Positions 6,639 to 11,917 of a DNA stretch of 11,917 bases are shown here, piece after piece. Each line of letters starts with the position of its first letter. Position 1 is the first letter of the stretch. The position numbers and the translations under genes were made by a program. Below the pieces are notes generated by a model. That model ran no database searches, was not told the origin of the DNA, and worked only from the letters and a program-made list of their open reading frames with translations. The stretch covers positions 1 through 11,917 of the forward strand of contig DIYD01000129.1 in assembly GCA_002428905.1 (NCBI GenBank), in the 5' to 3' direction. Source of the DNA: Bacteroidetes bacterium UBA6063. GTDB lineage: Bacteria; Bacteroidota; Bacteroidia; NS11-12g; UBA9320.

Positions 6639-7658
6639 TTACATATTTAATGCATTTAATCGTTCTTTCGCCAGTTCAAAGTTCGGATCAACCTGCAGGC
6701 AGCGCTCGTAATGCACTTTCGCCTGATCAAAATTGTCCTTGCCTTCATTACTAAGTCCTAACATATAGTGGCCTTTGGCAAAATCAGGCGCAAATTTAAT
6801 CGCAATACGAAAATGTTCGATTGCGCGGTCCCAATTATTTTGACTGAACATAATGTAGCCGGTATTATAATATGCAAAATAGTGTCGGGCATTTATGTCG
6901 ATGGTTCGTTGGTAGTTCACAATTGCGCTGTCGAGTTCTCCCAGACGCTGGTACAACAATCCCAGTCCGTAGTGCGCTTCATCACTGTATTCGTCGGCAT
7001 CAATCGCTTTCTTAAAATAGGTCAATCCCAATTCATCGTTTTGCTCGCTATACATATGTCCGAGCTGGATATGCGCATTGTAATGGTTTAGGTCGATTTG
7101 GACGGCATTCTCAAACGATTTTATGGCGGCTGCGGTATCGCCCATTTCCTTCTGCACCATGCCCTGATAAAAATGACCATCGGCATTGGAGGGGAATTCC
7201 TTTTCCAATTTTTTGAAGACGTTCAGGCTGTTCTCAAACTGTCGTACGAAAAGGTAGAATTGCCCCAGGCTGGTTAGCGCTTTTTCATTTTTACTATCCA
7301 CTTCTACCGCTTTTTCATAATCGGCAAGGGCTTTTTTGGTTTCATTGAGCCCCATATAGTTCTCCGCTCGAGCGAGATAATACTTCGATTCATTGGGTTT
7401 CAGTTCAACCGCCTTGTCAAAGTCTGGTATTGCAAGGGTAAATCGTTTGTCTTTAGCCAGTTCCATGCCTCGACCATAACGATATTCGTCGTTTTCAGGG
7501 TACTTTGCAATTCGCTTGGACCATTCCTGTACAGCCAGACTAAGTGTGGTGTCGCCGTACAACGGGTCATTGTTTGCATTATTGCTGCCTGAATTACAAG
7601 AACTTATATAGCCTACGAAGAGTAGCGCCAGCGCGAAGATCGAAACCTGTTTTCCCAT
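6639..7658 (-). CDS. Tetratricopeptide-repeat lipoprotein
   Basis: I choose ATG 7658 (339 residues) over ATG 7694 (351). The shorter form starts directly with a compact lipoprotein signal (MGKQVSIFALALLFVGYISS before C21), has an A-rich leader, and leaves room for the divergent hmgA promoter. After a Ser/Asn-rich linker (22-32) the protein is built of about eight 34-residue TPR units, roughly 57-90, 91-124, 125-158, 159-192, 193-225, 226-259, 260-293 and 294-327, with the usual W/Y-G-A-P spacing (for example HYGLGLLYQRLGELDSAI). TPRs form a superhelical scaffold for protein binding. No acidic export signal follows the cysteine, so a periplasm-facing location is likely. It is first in the operon with thrS, infC, rpmI and rplT, 7 bases from thrS. 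A role with translation is not implied; sharing a promoter is what the sequence shows. Confidence 0.88.
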   Translation of the reverse strand: MGKQVSIFALALLFVGYISSCNSGSNNANNDPLYGDTTLSLAVQEWSKRIAKYPENDEYRYGRGMELAKDKRFTLAIPDFDKAVELKPNESKYYLARAENYMGLNETKKALADYEKAVEVDSKNEKALTSLGQFYLFVRQFENSLNVFKKLEKEFPSNADGHFYQGMVQKEMGDTAAAIKSFENAVQIDLNHYNAHIQLGHMYSEQNDELGLTYFKKAIDADEYSDEAHYGLGLLYQRLGELDSAIVNYQRTIDINARHYFAYYNTGYIMFSQNNWDRAIEHFRIAIKFAPDFAKGHYMLGLSNEGKDNFDQAKVHYERCLQVDPNFELAKERLNALNM

Positions 7659-7681
7659 TTTTTTAATGGTTCGAATTTCGA

Positions 7682-7689
7682 TAATTTTG
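7682..7689 (+). promoter_or_regulatory. Candidate hmgA promoter -7 box (TAnnTTTG)
   Basis: TAATTTTG at 7682-7689 is an exact match to the Bacteroidota -7 consensus TAnnTTTG and would start transcription near 7695, about 17 bases before the hmgA ATG. No clear TTG -33 element is visible at the usual distance; only a T-rich run lies there. The box falls inside the longer form of the TPR gene, which argues for the shorter TPR start. Confidence 0.4.
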
Positions 7690-7711
7690 GCCATTCAAAA
7701 CAGAAAATATA

Positions 7712-8869
7712 ATGCCTTTTTACCACCGTTCAGGAGATATACCACAGAAGCGTCACACCCAGTTCAGAAAGCCGAATGGAGACTTGTATGCCGAAGAGCT
7801 TATAAGTACGGAAGGATTCTCAAACATTTTGTCACTCGTTTACCATTGTCACCCTCCAACCCTGGTTAGCGATATCGGTGAACCCATTGACAAACGACCA
7901 ACCTATGTGGTAGAAAACAACCTGCGGCATCGTAGTTTTTTAACCTTCAATACCAAACCAACGGAAGACTACATCGAAAGCCGGGTTATCCTTATGGGGA
8001 ATAACGACTTGATGGTAGCTTCAGCTGCACCAACAAAGAGCATGACCGATTACTTCTATAAGAACTCCGATTCAGATGAGGTGATCTTTGTACATGAAGG
8101 AAGTGGTGTGTTAAAATCGATTTACGGCCAGATCGAATTTGGTTATGGCGATTATCTGGTAATTCCTCGTGGTACAATTTACCAGCTGCATTTCAACGAC
8201 GATAAGAACCGGTTGTTTATTACCGAGAGTTTTGCTCCGGTTTATCCACCGAAACGATACCTGAACAAATTTGGTCAGTTTCTAGAACATAGTCCTTATT
8301 GTGAACGGGACATTCGTCTGCCGGAAAACCTGGAGACCAATGATGAACATGGAGCCTTCAAGGTAATGACCAAAAAATCGGGGCACATCTTCCCGTACAC
8401 CTTTGCCACGCATCCGTTTGATGCCATCGGTTGGGATGGGTATGTATATCCCTATGCATTCAATATCAGCAATTTTGAACCCATAACTGGGCGTGTACAT
8501 CAGCCACCTCCAGTACATCAGACTTTTGAGGCACACAACTTTGTGATCTGTTCATTCGTACCGCGTTTGTACGATTACCACCCGGATGCGATTCCTGCAC
8601 CATACAATCATAGCAACGTCGATAGCGACGAGATACTCTATTATGTAGATGGAGACTTCATGAGCCGCAAACATGTGGAGAAAGGTATGATTACATTGCA
8701 CCCCAAAGGTATTCCGCATGGCCCACATCCTGGAACAGTAGAGAAGAGTATTGGTCAAAAAGAAACCGGTGAATTGGCCGTCATGATCGATCCGTTCTAC
8801 CCGCTGAATATAACGGAAGAGGCATTGGCTATGGAAGACCCAAATTACTGGAAAAGCTGGGTGGAATAA
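7712..8869 (+). CDS. hmgA: Homogentisate 1,2-dioxygenase
   Basis: This is a 385-residue protein, ATG at 7712. It belongs to the homogentisate dioxygenase family, which opens the aromatic ring of homogentisate with O2 and non-haem Fe(II) to give maleylacetoacetate in tyrosine and phenylalanine breakdown. The C-terminal cupin matches the human enzyme at PPPVHQTFEAHNFVICSFVPR (H269 as the probable general base), YNHSN (H300) and DE (E307), and GIPHGP (H336). H300, E307 and H336 match the Fe ligands. The N-terminal part (MPFYHRSGDIPQKRHTQFRK) is that of Bacteroidota members, which are shorter than the 430-445-residue proteobacterial and eukaryotic forms. No 4-hydroxyphenylpyruvate dioxygenase or fumarylacetoacetase gene is in the window. 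It is transcribed alone, divergent from the TPR-thrS operon, and ends in a hairpin. Confidence 0.95.
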   Translation: MPFYHRSGDIPQKRHTQFRKPNGDLYAEELISTEGFSNILSLVYHCHPPTLVSDIGEPIDKRPTYVVENNLRHRSFLTFNTKPTEDYIESRVILMGNNDLMVASAAPTKSMTDYFYKNSDSDEVIFVHEGSGVLKSIYGQIEFGYGDYLVIPRGTIYQLHFNDDKNRLFITESFAPVYPPKRYLNKFGQFLEHSPYCERDIRLPENLETNDEHGAFKVMTKKSGHIFPYTFATHPFDAIGWDGYVYPYAFNISNFEPITGRVHQPPPVHQTFEAHNFVICSFVPRLYDYHPDAIPAPYNHSNVDSDEILYYVDGDFMSRKHVEKGMITLHPKGIPHGPHPGTVEKSIGQKETGELAVMIDPFYPLNITEEALAMEDPNYWKSWVE

Positions 8870-8889
8870 TTTGCCTGGACAAATTATTC
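8864..8889 (+). terminator. Perfect 10-bp hairpin over the hmgA stop codon
   Basis: GAATAATTTG (8864-8873) and CAAATTATTC (8880-8889) are perfect complements around a 6-base loop (CCTGGA). The TAA stop of hmgA is inside the left arm. There is no long T-run after it, so it may act as a weak terminator or as a 3'-end stabiliser. It could serve the converging gene on the other strand as well, because the stem is symmetric. Confidence 0.55.
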
Positions 8890-8890
8890 A

Positions 8891-8922
8891 ATGTGTAAAT
8901 ATGTAAATGTGCAAATGTGTAA
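8891..8922. repeat. 8-bp tandem array, four units
   Basis: Four consecutive 8-base units with consensus ATGTGTAA lie at 8891-8898, 8899-8906, 8907-8914 and 8915-8922. The first and last are identical and the middle two each differ at one position. The array begins one base after the hmgA hairpin, in the gap between converging genes. It has no coding content. Confidence 0.85.
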
Positions 8923-8933
8923 ATGGGGCTATT

Positions 8934-8968
8934 GTCAATAGTCAACCGTCAATAATCAGCAGTCAATA
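8934..8968. repeat. 7-bp tandem array, five units (consensus GTCAATA)
   Basis: Five heptamers in exact 7-base register cover 8934-8968. Three read GTCAATA; the others are GTCAACC and the diverged ATCAGCA. On the other strand the consensus is TATTGAC. It lies nine bases before the stop codon of the minus-strand hydrolase. A related heptamer array in opposite orientation lies beyond the other end of that gene (9856-9890). Confidence 0.85.
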
Positions 8969-8976
8969 AGCATTAG

Positions 8977-9765
8977 TTACTCTGCCAAAAATGCCTTAAC
9001 TGCTACCCAATACTCAGCCTGGTCAGGATCATCAGGCCATAATGCTTTGGAGCCATGTTTGCCAGCCCCGTTTGGTACAAATTGAGTCTTGTTCATAGAA
9101 GAAATATTGTCGAAAATAGCCTTGGTTTGAGCGGCTTCCGCTTTGGAAGAAGTAAGAAAAGCTGGAACGTTGACTTTCCCTGCTTCGTTGCGCACACTTA
9201 CACCTGGCAGGTATTCTCCCGGACTAAACGACAACACTTTAGAAACTTCGGATTTTGCAGCGGTTATTTTAAGTACCAGTGATGATGAGTACGAACTTCC
9301 CCATAGGATTACCTTCTGATTATATGCTTTGGCAAACAAATCTACTGCAGCCAGGATATCTTGTTCAGCATCGAGAAAAGTCTGACCCTTACCCTCCTGA
9401 AGAGCACGTTTTGCTGTTTCATTCACCACGCCTTGTGCGGTGTTCCCCGATCGCTGATCCAATGCGATGCAGTTGAAACCAAGTTCATTCAGCATCGGTG
9501 CGATGTCTTTGTATTCTCCCCGACTGAAACTTGCCTGATGACACAGAAGGATCACAGGCTTGGTGGAGTCGATATGATACTGGTCTGCGGTAACCGTCAA
9601 TCCATCAATTGATGGGAATTCGATGGTCTTGGTGTAAGCAGTATCCGTTACTTGAGGGGTATTGTCCGAAGGATCTTTCGGCACTTCGCCTTCATCCGAT
9701 GTACAGGCAGTGAATACAATCATGTTGAGAACAACAGCAAGGGGTAATAATCCAGAGATGCGCAT
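8977..9765 (-). CDS. Alpha/beta hydrolase lipoprotein, dienelactone-hydrolase-like
   Basis: This is a 262-residue protein, ATG at 9765. The signal peptide ends in lipobox FTAC (C21). The cysteine is followed by TSDEGE, which resembles the acidic lipoprotein export signal of Bacteroidota, so surface exposure is likely. The alpha/beta hydrolase fold is suggested by VILLCHQASFSRGEY (71-85, oxyanion loop), a FNCIALDQRSG strand and turn (98-107), nucleophile elbow W-G-S-S-Y-S with S158, and a late histidine H237 (GKHGSK). The elbow is GxSxS instead of GxSxG. The acidic triad member is not obvious; E210 (SSKAEA) lies in about the right place, and the usual Asp is missing. The substrate is unknown and activity should not be assumed. 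The gene stands alone, flanked on both sides by short tandem repeats, with a palindrome about 59 bases upstream. Confidence 0.75.
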   Translation of the reverse strand: MRISGLLPLAVVLNMIVFTACTSDEGEVPKDPSDNTPQVTDTAYTKTIEFPSIDGLTVTADQYHIDSTKPVILLCHQASFSRGEYKDIAPMLNELGFNCIALDQRSGNTAQGVVNETAKRALQEGKGQTFLDAEQDILAAVDLFAKAYNQKVILWGSSYSSSLVLKITAAKSEVSKVLSFSPGEYLPGVSVRNEAGKVNVPAFLTSSKAEAAQTKAIFDNISSMNKTQFVPNGAGKHGSKALWPDDPDQAEYWVAVKAFLAE

Positions 9766-9823
9766 AATGTTAATCGTTGTGCCACGAACCTACACTTATT
9801 TGATTCACGGTTGAATTCTTTCT

Positions 9824-9839
9824 TGTCATATGTATGACA
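9824..9839. promoter_or_regulatory. Operator-like palindrome upstream of the 8977-9765 gene
   Basis: TGTCATA and TATGACA form a perfect 7-bp inverted repeat separated by only two bases (TG). A loop of two bases is too tight for a good RNA hairpin, so a dimeric DNA-binding regulator site is more likely. It ends about 59 bases before the hydrolase ATG (9765), a suitable position for an operator. No recognisable -7 box is seen between them. Confidence 0.4.
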
Positions 9840-9855
9840 GACTATTGTATGTGCG

Positions 9856-9890
9856 GGTTGACTGTTGACGCCTGACGGTTGACGATTCAG
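9856..9890. repeat. 7-bp tandem array, five units (consensus NNTTGAC), mirrored copy
   Basis: Heptamers GGTTGAC, TGTTGAC, GCCTGAC, GGTTGAC and GATTCAG cover 9856-9890 in exact register. The common core TTGAC is the reverse complement of the GTCAA core in the 8934-8968 array, so the two arrays point in opposite directions and enclose the hydrolase gene and its upstream palindrome. The array ends six bases before the stop codon of a short ORF at 9897-10001. Confidence 0.8.
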
Positions 9891-9896
9891 GGTGAG

Positions 9897-10001
9897 TCAT
9901 TGCCGTATCTTGATATACGCTTGTTCCTCGCGCACTCGATAGGACAATGTGTTCTCGTCAACGAATTCAATTTCGTCCTCAATTTTAATTGACATTGTCA
10001 T
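9897..10001 (-). CDS. Candidate 34-residue ORF or gene remnant downstream of the Cys-containing lipoprotein
   Basis: An ATG at 10001 opens a 34-codon frame ending in TGA (9899-9897). Its start lies 8 bases after the stop of the lipoprotein gene (10010), the kind of spacing seen within operons here. The product is acidic and hydrophilic in the first half (MTMSIKIEDEIEFVDEN) with a basic second half (RVREEQAYIKIRQ), without membrane segments or cysteines. No family is recognised. It fills an otherwise empty gap and its codons look ordinary. The equal alternative is the degraded remnant of a longer gene, cut by the repeat array that follows directly. Coding is unproven. Confidence 0.35.
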   Translation of the reverse strand: MTMSIKIEDEIEFVDENTLSYRVREEQAYIKIRQ

Positions 10002-10009
10002 CGCTATTG

Positions 10010-10510
10010 CTAGAGCAATTGGTCTAGTTTAAGTCGCTTGGAAATTAAGGTTGACTCTATGCCTGAACAATAATTATGATCATAACCAACGCACCGGTTT
10101 GGCGTGCCAATTTTAATCCATTTTCCACCAGTACATCCTCCATCTGTGTTGGTGCCGATTCGAGCTCTTAAATATGATTTTAACTTGTCCATGTCTCCAG
10201 CGTTCATATTTGTTTCCTTGCCCGTTTCGAGCGACATTATTTTATGCATATTCCCAGATTTGTAGATGACATAGCGATCTTTGGTCATATTAAAACATCC
10301 GAAATAACCAACCTCCACGTACAAACGATCTTCAGTGAAGAGGTCGTTTAGCGTCTTTTGATCGTTGGTAGCGTTAAGAGGTAAGGCATAATTGCTTGTG
10401 TCCGGACTAACACTTTGTATGATTGGGGCCTCATTGAGTTGTGGGTCGCGTTCACAGGAAAGCATCAGCGTTGCGCCCAGTGCAATAGTAATAAAATGAC
10501 GTGTTCTCAT
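10010..10510 (-). CDS. Small lipoprotein with four cysteines, function unknown
   Basis: This is a 166-residue protein, ATG at 10510. The N-terminus (MRTRHFITIALGATLMLS before C19) is a clear lipoprotein signal with lipobox LMLSC. The mature chain is hydrophilic and has four further cysteines at 72, 126, 140 and 148, the last three clustered in a Gly-rich C-terminal part (GGCTGGKWIKIG, NRCVGYDHNYCSG), so two disulfides are plausible in the periplasm or on the surface. Residues after the cysteine are ERDPQLNEAP; the acidic content is modest, so surface export is uncertain. No known domain was recognised. An imperfect -7 box, TATATTCG on the minus strand (10536-10529), lies about 19 bases upstream of the start. 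A short ORF may follow in the same transcript. Confidence 0.7.
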   Translation of the reverse strand: MRTRHFITIALGATLMLSCERDPQLNEAPIIQSVSPDTSNYALPLNATNDQKTLNDLFTEDRLYVEVGYFGCFNMTKDRYVIYKSGNMHKIMSLETGKETNMNAGDMDKLKSYLRARIGTNTDGGCTGGKWIKIGTPNRCVGYDHNYCSGIESTLISKRLKLDQLL

Positions 10511-10601
10511 GTGTCTTCGGATGTCTAGCGAATATACATCAATTTTAAGCCAACCATTGTCTTCAATCTAAACATCTCAATACATTGAATTTGAATTTTT
10601 C

Positions 10602-10633
10602 TTGAGTTTGAGTTTCTGACCAGCGTACATTTG
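10602..10633 (+). promoter_or_regulatory. Promoter of the small membrane protein gene (TTG / TAnnTTTG)
   Basis: TACATTTG at 10626-10633 is an exact TAnnTTTG -7 box, with TTG at 10602-10604 upstream (21-base spacer), a fit to the Bacteroidota promoter pattern. Transcription would start close to 10638-10641, which is right at the GTG start codon of the next gene, so the message would be leaderless or nearly so unless a later start is used. Confidence 0.5.
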
Positions 10634-10637
10634 CGCG

Positions 10638-11069
10638 GTGCAACTGATCAAAAAGCTACATCTGGGAATACCGGTAATTTTACTTGCATTACAAGTAGTG
10701 TTTTTACTTCCTACCCTGGTCGAAATTCTGATGGAACCACCCCAAGGAGAGGAAGTTTTGCTTTGTATTTTACTTTTTGTCTTAACGATAGCTTCACTGT
10801 TCAGTTTTAGCCTGTGGAAATCCCCAAGAAGCGTGAACAAATCACGCCCAATTTATATGGTTTTGGTCGTTTTTTTGGTTTTGCACGCAATGTTAACAAC
10901 CGCCTTTACGTTTGGGTCGTGGTTTTTACTCGTTGTTACTTTTTTTACCTTCTATATCTGGATTCGAAAAACGCTCAATCGCACGTTATCGCTGTACCGT
11001 AGCGTTTTGTTGTTTTCAGTCTATCAGGTTTTAGTGCAGATTTTTGTGATTTCACAGCTAAATCCGTGA
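10638..11069 (+). CDS. Small multi-pass membrane protein, function unknown
   Basis: This frame encodes 143 residues from GTG at 10638 to TGA at 11067-11069. An in-frame stop at 10617-10619 bars any longer form, and no ATG occurs until codon 32, inside the sequence. About five hydrophobic segments are visible: 8-31, 38-60, 71-91, 92-110 and 120-140. Basic loops (KSPRSVNKSR at 61-70; RKTLNRTLSLYR at 110-121) are consistent with cytoplasmic loops. No family was recognised. It is the only gene in the gap between the lipoprotein and the beta-helix gene and has a matching promoter box just upstream. The minus-strand frame over the same bases is Lys/Ser-rich and looks like a shadow. The start is the weakest point: GTG at 10638 coincides with the predicted transcription start. 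Confidence 0.65.
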   Translation: MQLIKKLHLGIPVILLALQVVFLLPTLVEILMEPPQGEEVLLCILLFVLTIASLFSFSLWKSPRSVNKSRPIYMVLVVFLVLHAMLTTAFTFGSWFLLVVTFFTFYIWIRKTLNRTLSLYRSVLLFSVYQVLVQIFVISQLNP

Positions 11070-11122
11070 GTAATAAATTCGTAACGTAGAACTGCCCCAT
11101 ATTTACGATTCTTTCACTTGTT

Positions 11123-11139
11123 GTTAACCTTAAGGTAAC
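11123..11139. promoter_or_regulatory. Inverted repeat in the leader of the beta-helix lipoprotein gene
   Basis: ACCTTAAGGT (11127-11136) is a perfect 10-base palindrome. Allowing one bulged A, the symmetry extends to GTTA...TAAC (11123-11139). It lies 45 bases before the ATG at 11184, in a 114-base gap with no exact TAnnTTTG box, so an operator role is possible. It could also be chance, since AT-rich palindromes of this size are not rare. Confidence 0.3.
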
Positions 11140-11183
11140 ACAGTCAAAAGTCCTTTGCAGCAAGAAAAAACGAAAGAAGTAAA

Positions 11184-11917
11184 ATGATTAAATCTAAGTT
11201 AGGCTTATCGGCATTACTATTGATGTTAATGAGCAGTTTGATGTTTACAGCGTGTAACCCAGATGAAGGTGACGATGTTGTTCCACCATCAACTAAAACC
11301 ATCTACGAAGAAACTCAAATTAAAGACGACGAAGGTAATGTAACGGCTACAGTTGTTACGATTACTGATCTTGGTGAGGGTACAGGTAGTACTACATTCA
11401 CAAAAGACAAGGTTTGGGTATTAAACGGTTTGGTATTCGTAAATAGTGGTCAAACATTAAACATCGAAGCTGGTACTGTAATTAAAGGTAAATCAGGTCA
11501 GGGTGAAAACGCTTCTGCATTGGTTGTTGCCCGTGGTGGTATGATCATGGCAGAAGGTACGGCTTCTGAGCCAATCATCTTCACAGCTGAAGCAGACAAA
11601 CTAGATGGTAACTTACCAGCTACTGCACGTGGCCTTTGGGGTGGTTTAATCGTTTTAGGTAAAGCTGGTTTGAACAGTGAGCCAGGTGAGTCTGCTATTG
11701 AAGGTATCCCAACTTCTGAGCCAAGAGGTTTATACGGTGGCTCTGACGATGCGGATAACTCAGGTAAACTTGCATATATTTCTATCCGTCACGGTGGTAC
11801 TGACATCGGAGCTGGTAACGAAATCAATGGTCTTACTTTAGGAGGCGTTGGTTCGGGTACAACTATCCACCACATTGAAATCGTTGCAAACAACGACGAT
11901 GGTATTGAGTTCTTCGG
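11184..11917 (+). CDS. Surface-type right-handed beta-helix lipoprotein, N-terminal part (cut by window end)
   Basis: ATG at 11184 follows an A-rich leader (AAAGAAGTAAA). 244 codons are visible and the frame is open at the window end. The signal peptide ends in lipobox FTAC (C24), followed at once by NPDEGDD, an acidic run like the export signal that sends lipoproteins to the cell surface in Bacteroidota. From about residue 80 the chain shows the short strands and turns of a right-handed parallel beta-helix (LVFVNSGQTLNIEAGTVIKG, ALVVARGGMIMAEGTASEP, TIHHIEIVANNDDGIEFF). Relatives in this phylum are often 400-500 residues or longer and are usually listed only as hypothetical or repeat proteins; no enzyme active site is visible here. 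Glycine is almost always GGT, unlike its neighbours, which suggests strong expression. Function is unknown; adhesion or polysaccharide binding are common guesses for such folds. Confidence 0.85.
   Translation, partial: MIKSKLGLSALLLMLMSSLMFTACNPDEGDDVVPPSTKTIYEETQIKDDEGNVTATVVTITDLGEGTGSTTFTKDKVWVLNGLVFVNSGQTLNIEAGTVIKGKSGQGENASALVVARGGMIMAEGTASEPIIFTAEADKLDGNLPATARGLWGGLIVLGKAGLNSEPGESAIEGIPTSEPRGLYGGSDDADNSGKLAYISIRHGGTDIGAGNEINGLTLGGVGSGTTIHHIEIVANNDDGIEFF

Noticed and set aside
9904..9919. Short inverted repeat CGTAT/ATACG
   Set aside because: Only 5 bp, lies within the candidate short ORF and has no other support.
10577..10840. Minus-strand 87-codon frame opposite the small membrane protein
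   Set aside because: Lys/Ser-rich low-quality composition, no signal or domain, and it is antisense to a convincing multi-pass membrane protein with a promoter box.
11045..11056. TGTGA-TT-TCACA, resembling a CRP half-site pair
   Set aside because: The spacer is 2 bases instead of the 6 of a CRP site, and it lies inside the end of a coding region.
11149..11157. GTCCTTTG as a -7 box for the beta-helix gene
   Set aside because: Two mismatches to TAnnTTTG at the essential TA and no TTG at a suitable distance.

Overview
The window looks like an ordinary chromosomal stretch of a Bacteroidota bacterium, moderately AT-rich (an impression, not a count). The signs are several short lipoprotein signal peptides ending in (L/F)(M/T/L)(A/S)C, exact TAnnTTTG promoter -7 boxes, weak or absent Shine-Dalgarno sequences with A-rich leaders, a Bacteroidota-type homogentisate dioxygenase, and a secreted beta-helix lipoprotein of a kind common in that phylum. 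I cannot place it to genus. I found no rRNA, tRNA, CRISPR array, insertion sequence or phage gene.

Layout. 2-319 (+): 3' end of an unrecognised basic protein that starts outside the window. It converges on a minus-strand block at 329-3285: an OmpA/porin-unlike small secreted protein of unknown function, an S33-type alpha/beta hydrolase lipoprotein (8-base overlap with the previous gene), and a membrane-anchored von Willebrand A protein. Next, 3493-7658/7694 (-) is a tight operon transcribed in the order TPR lipoprotein, thrS, infC, rpmI, rplT, closed by a strong intrinsic terminator at 3437-3471. Divergent from it, 7712-8869 (+) is hmgA (homogentisate 1,2-dioxygenase), followed by a perfect hairpin over its stop codon.

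From 8870 on, the region is more accessory: an 8-bp tandem array and a 7-bp tandem array, a dienelactone-hydrolase-like lipoprotein (-), an operator-like palindrome, a second 7-bp array in the opposite orientation, a possible 34-residue ORF, and a cysteine-containing lipoprotein (-). Then come a small multi-pass membrane protein (+) with a near-leaderless GTG start, and the 5' part of a surface-type beta-helix lipoprotein (+) with codon use suggesting strong expression, cut by the window end.

How they work together: the thrS-infC-rpmI-rplT genes are the conserved translation cluster (threonine charging, initiation, 50S assembly). hmgA is a stand-alone step of tyrosine/phenylalanine catabolism here. 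The other products are mostly envelope proteins. I see no clear undescribed multi-gene system. The items most worth a second look are the mirrored heptamer arrays around the 8977-9765 gene, the TTG start of infC in frame with the thrS stop codon, the overlooked 34-codon ORF, and start-site corrections supported by promoter boxes.
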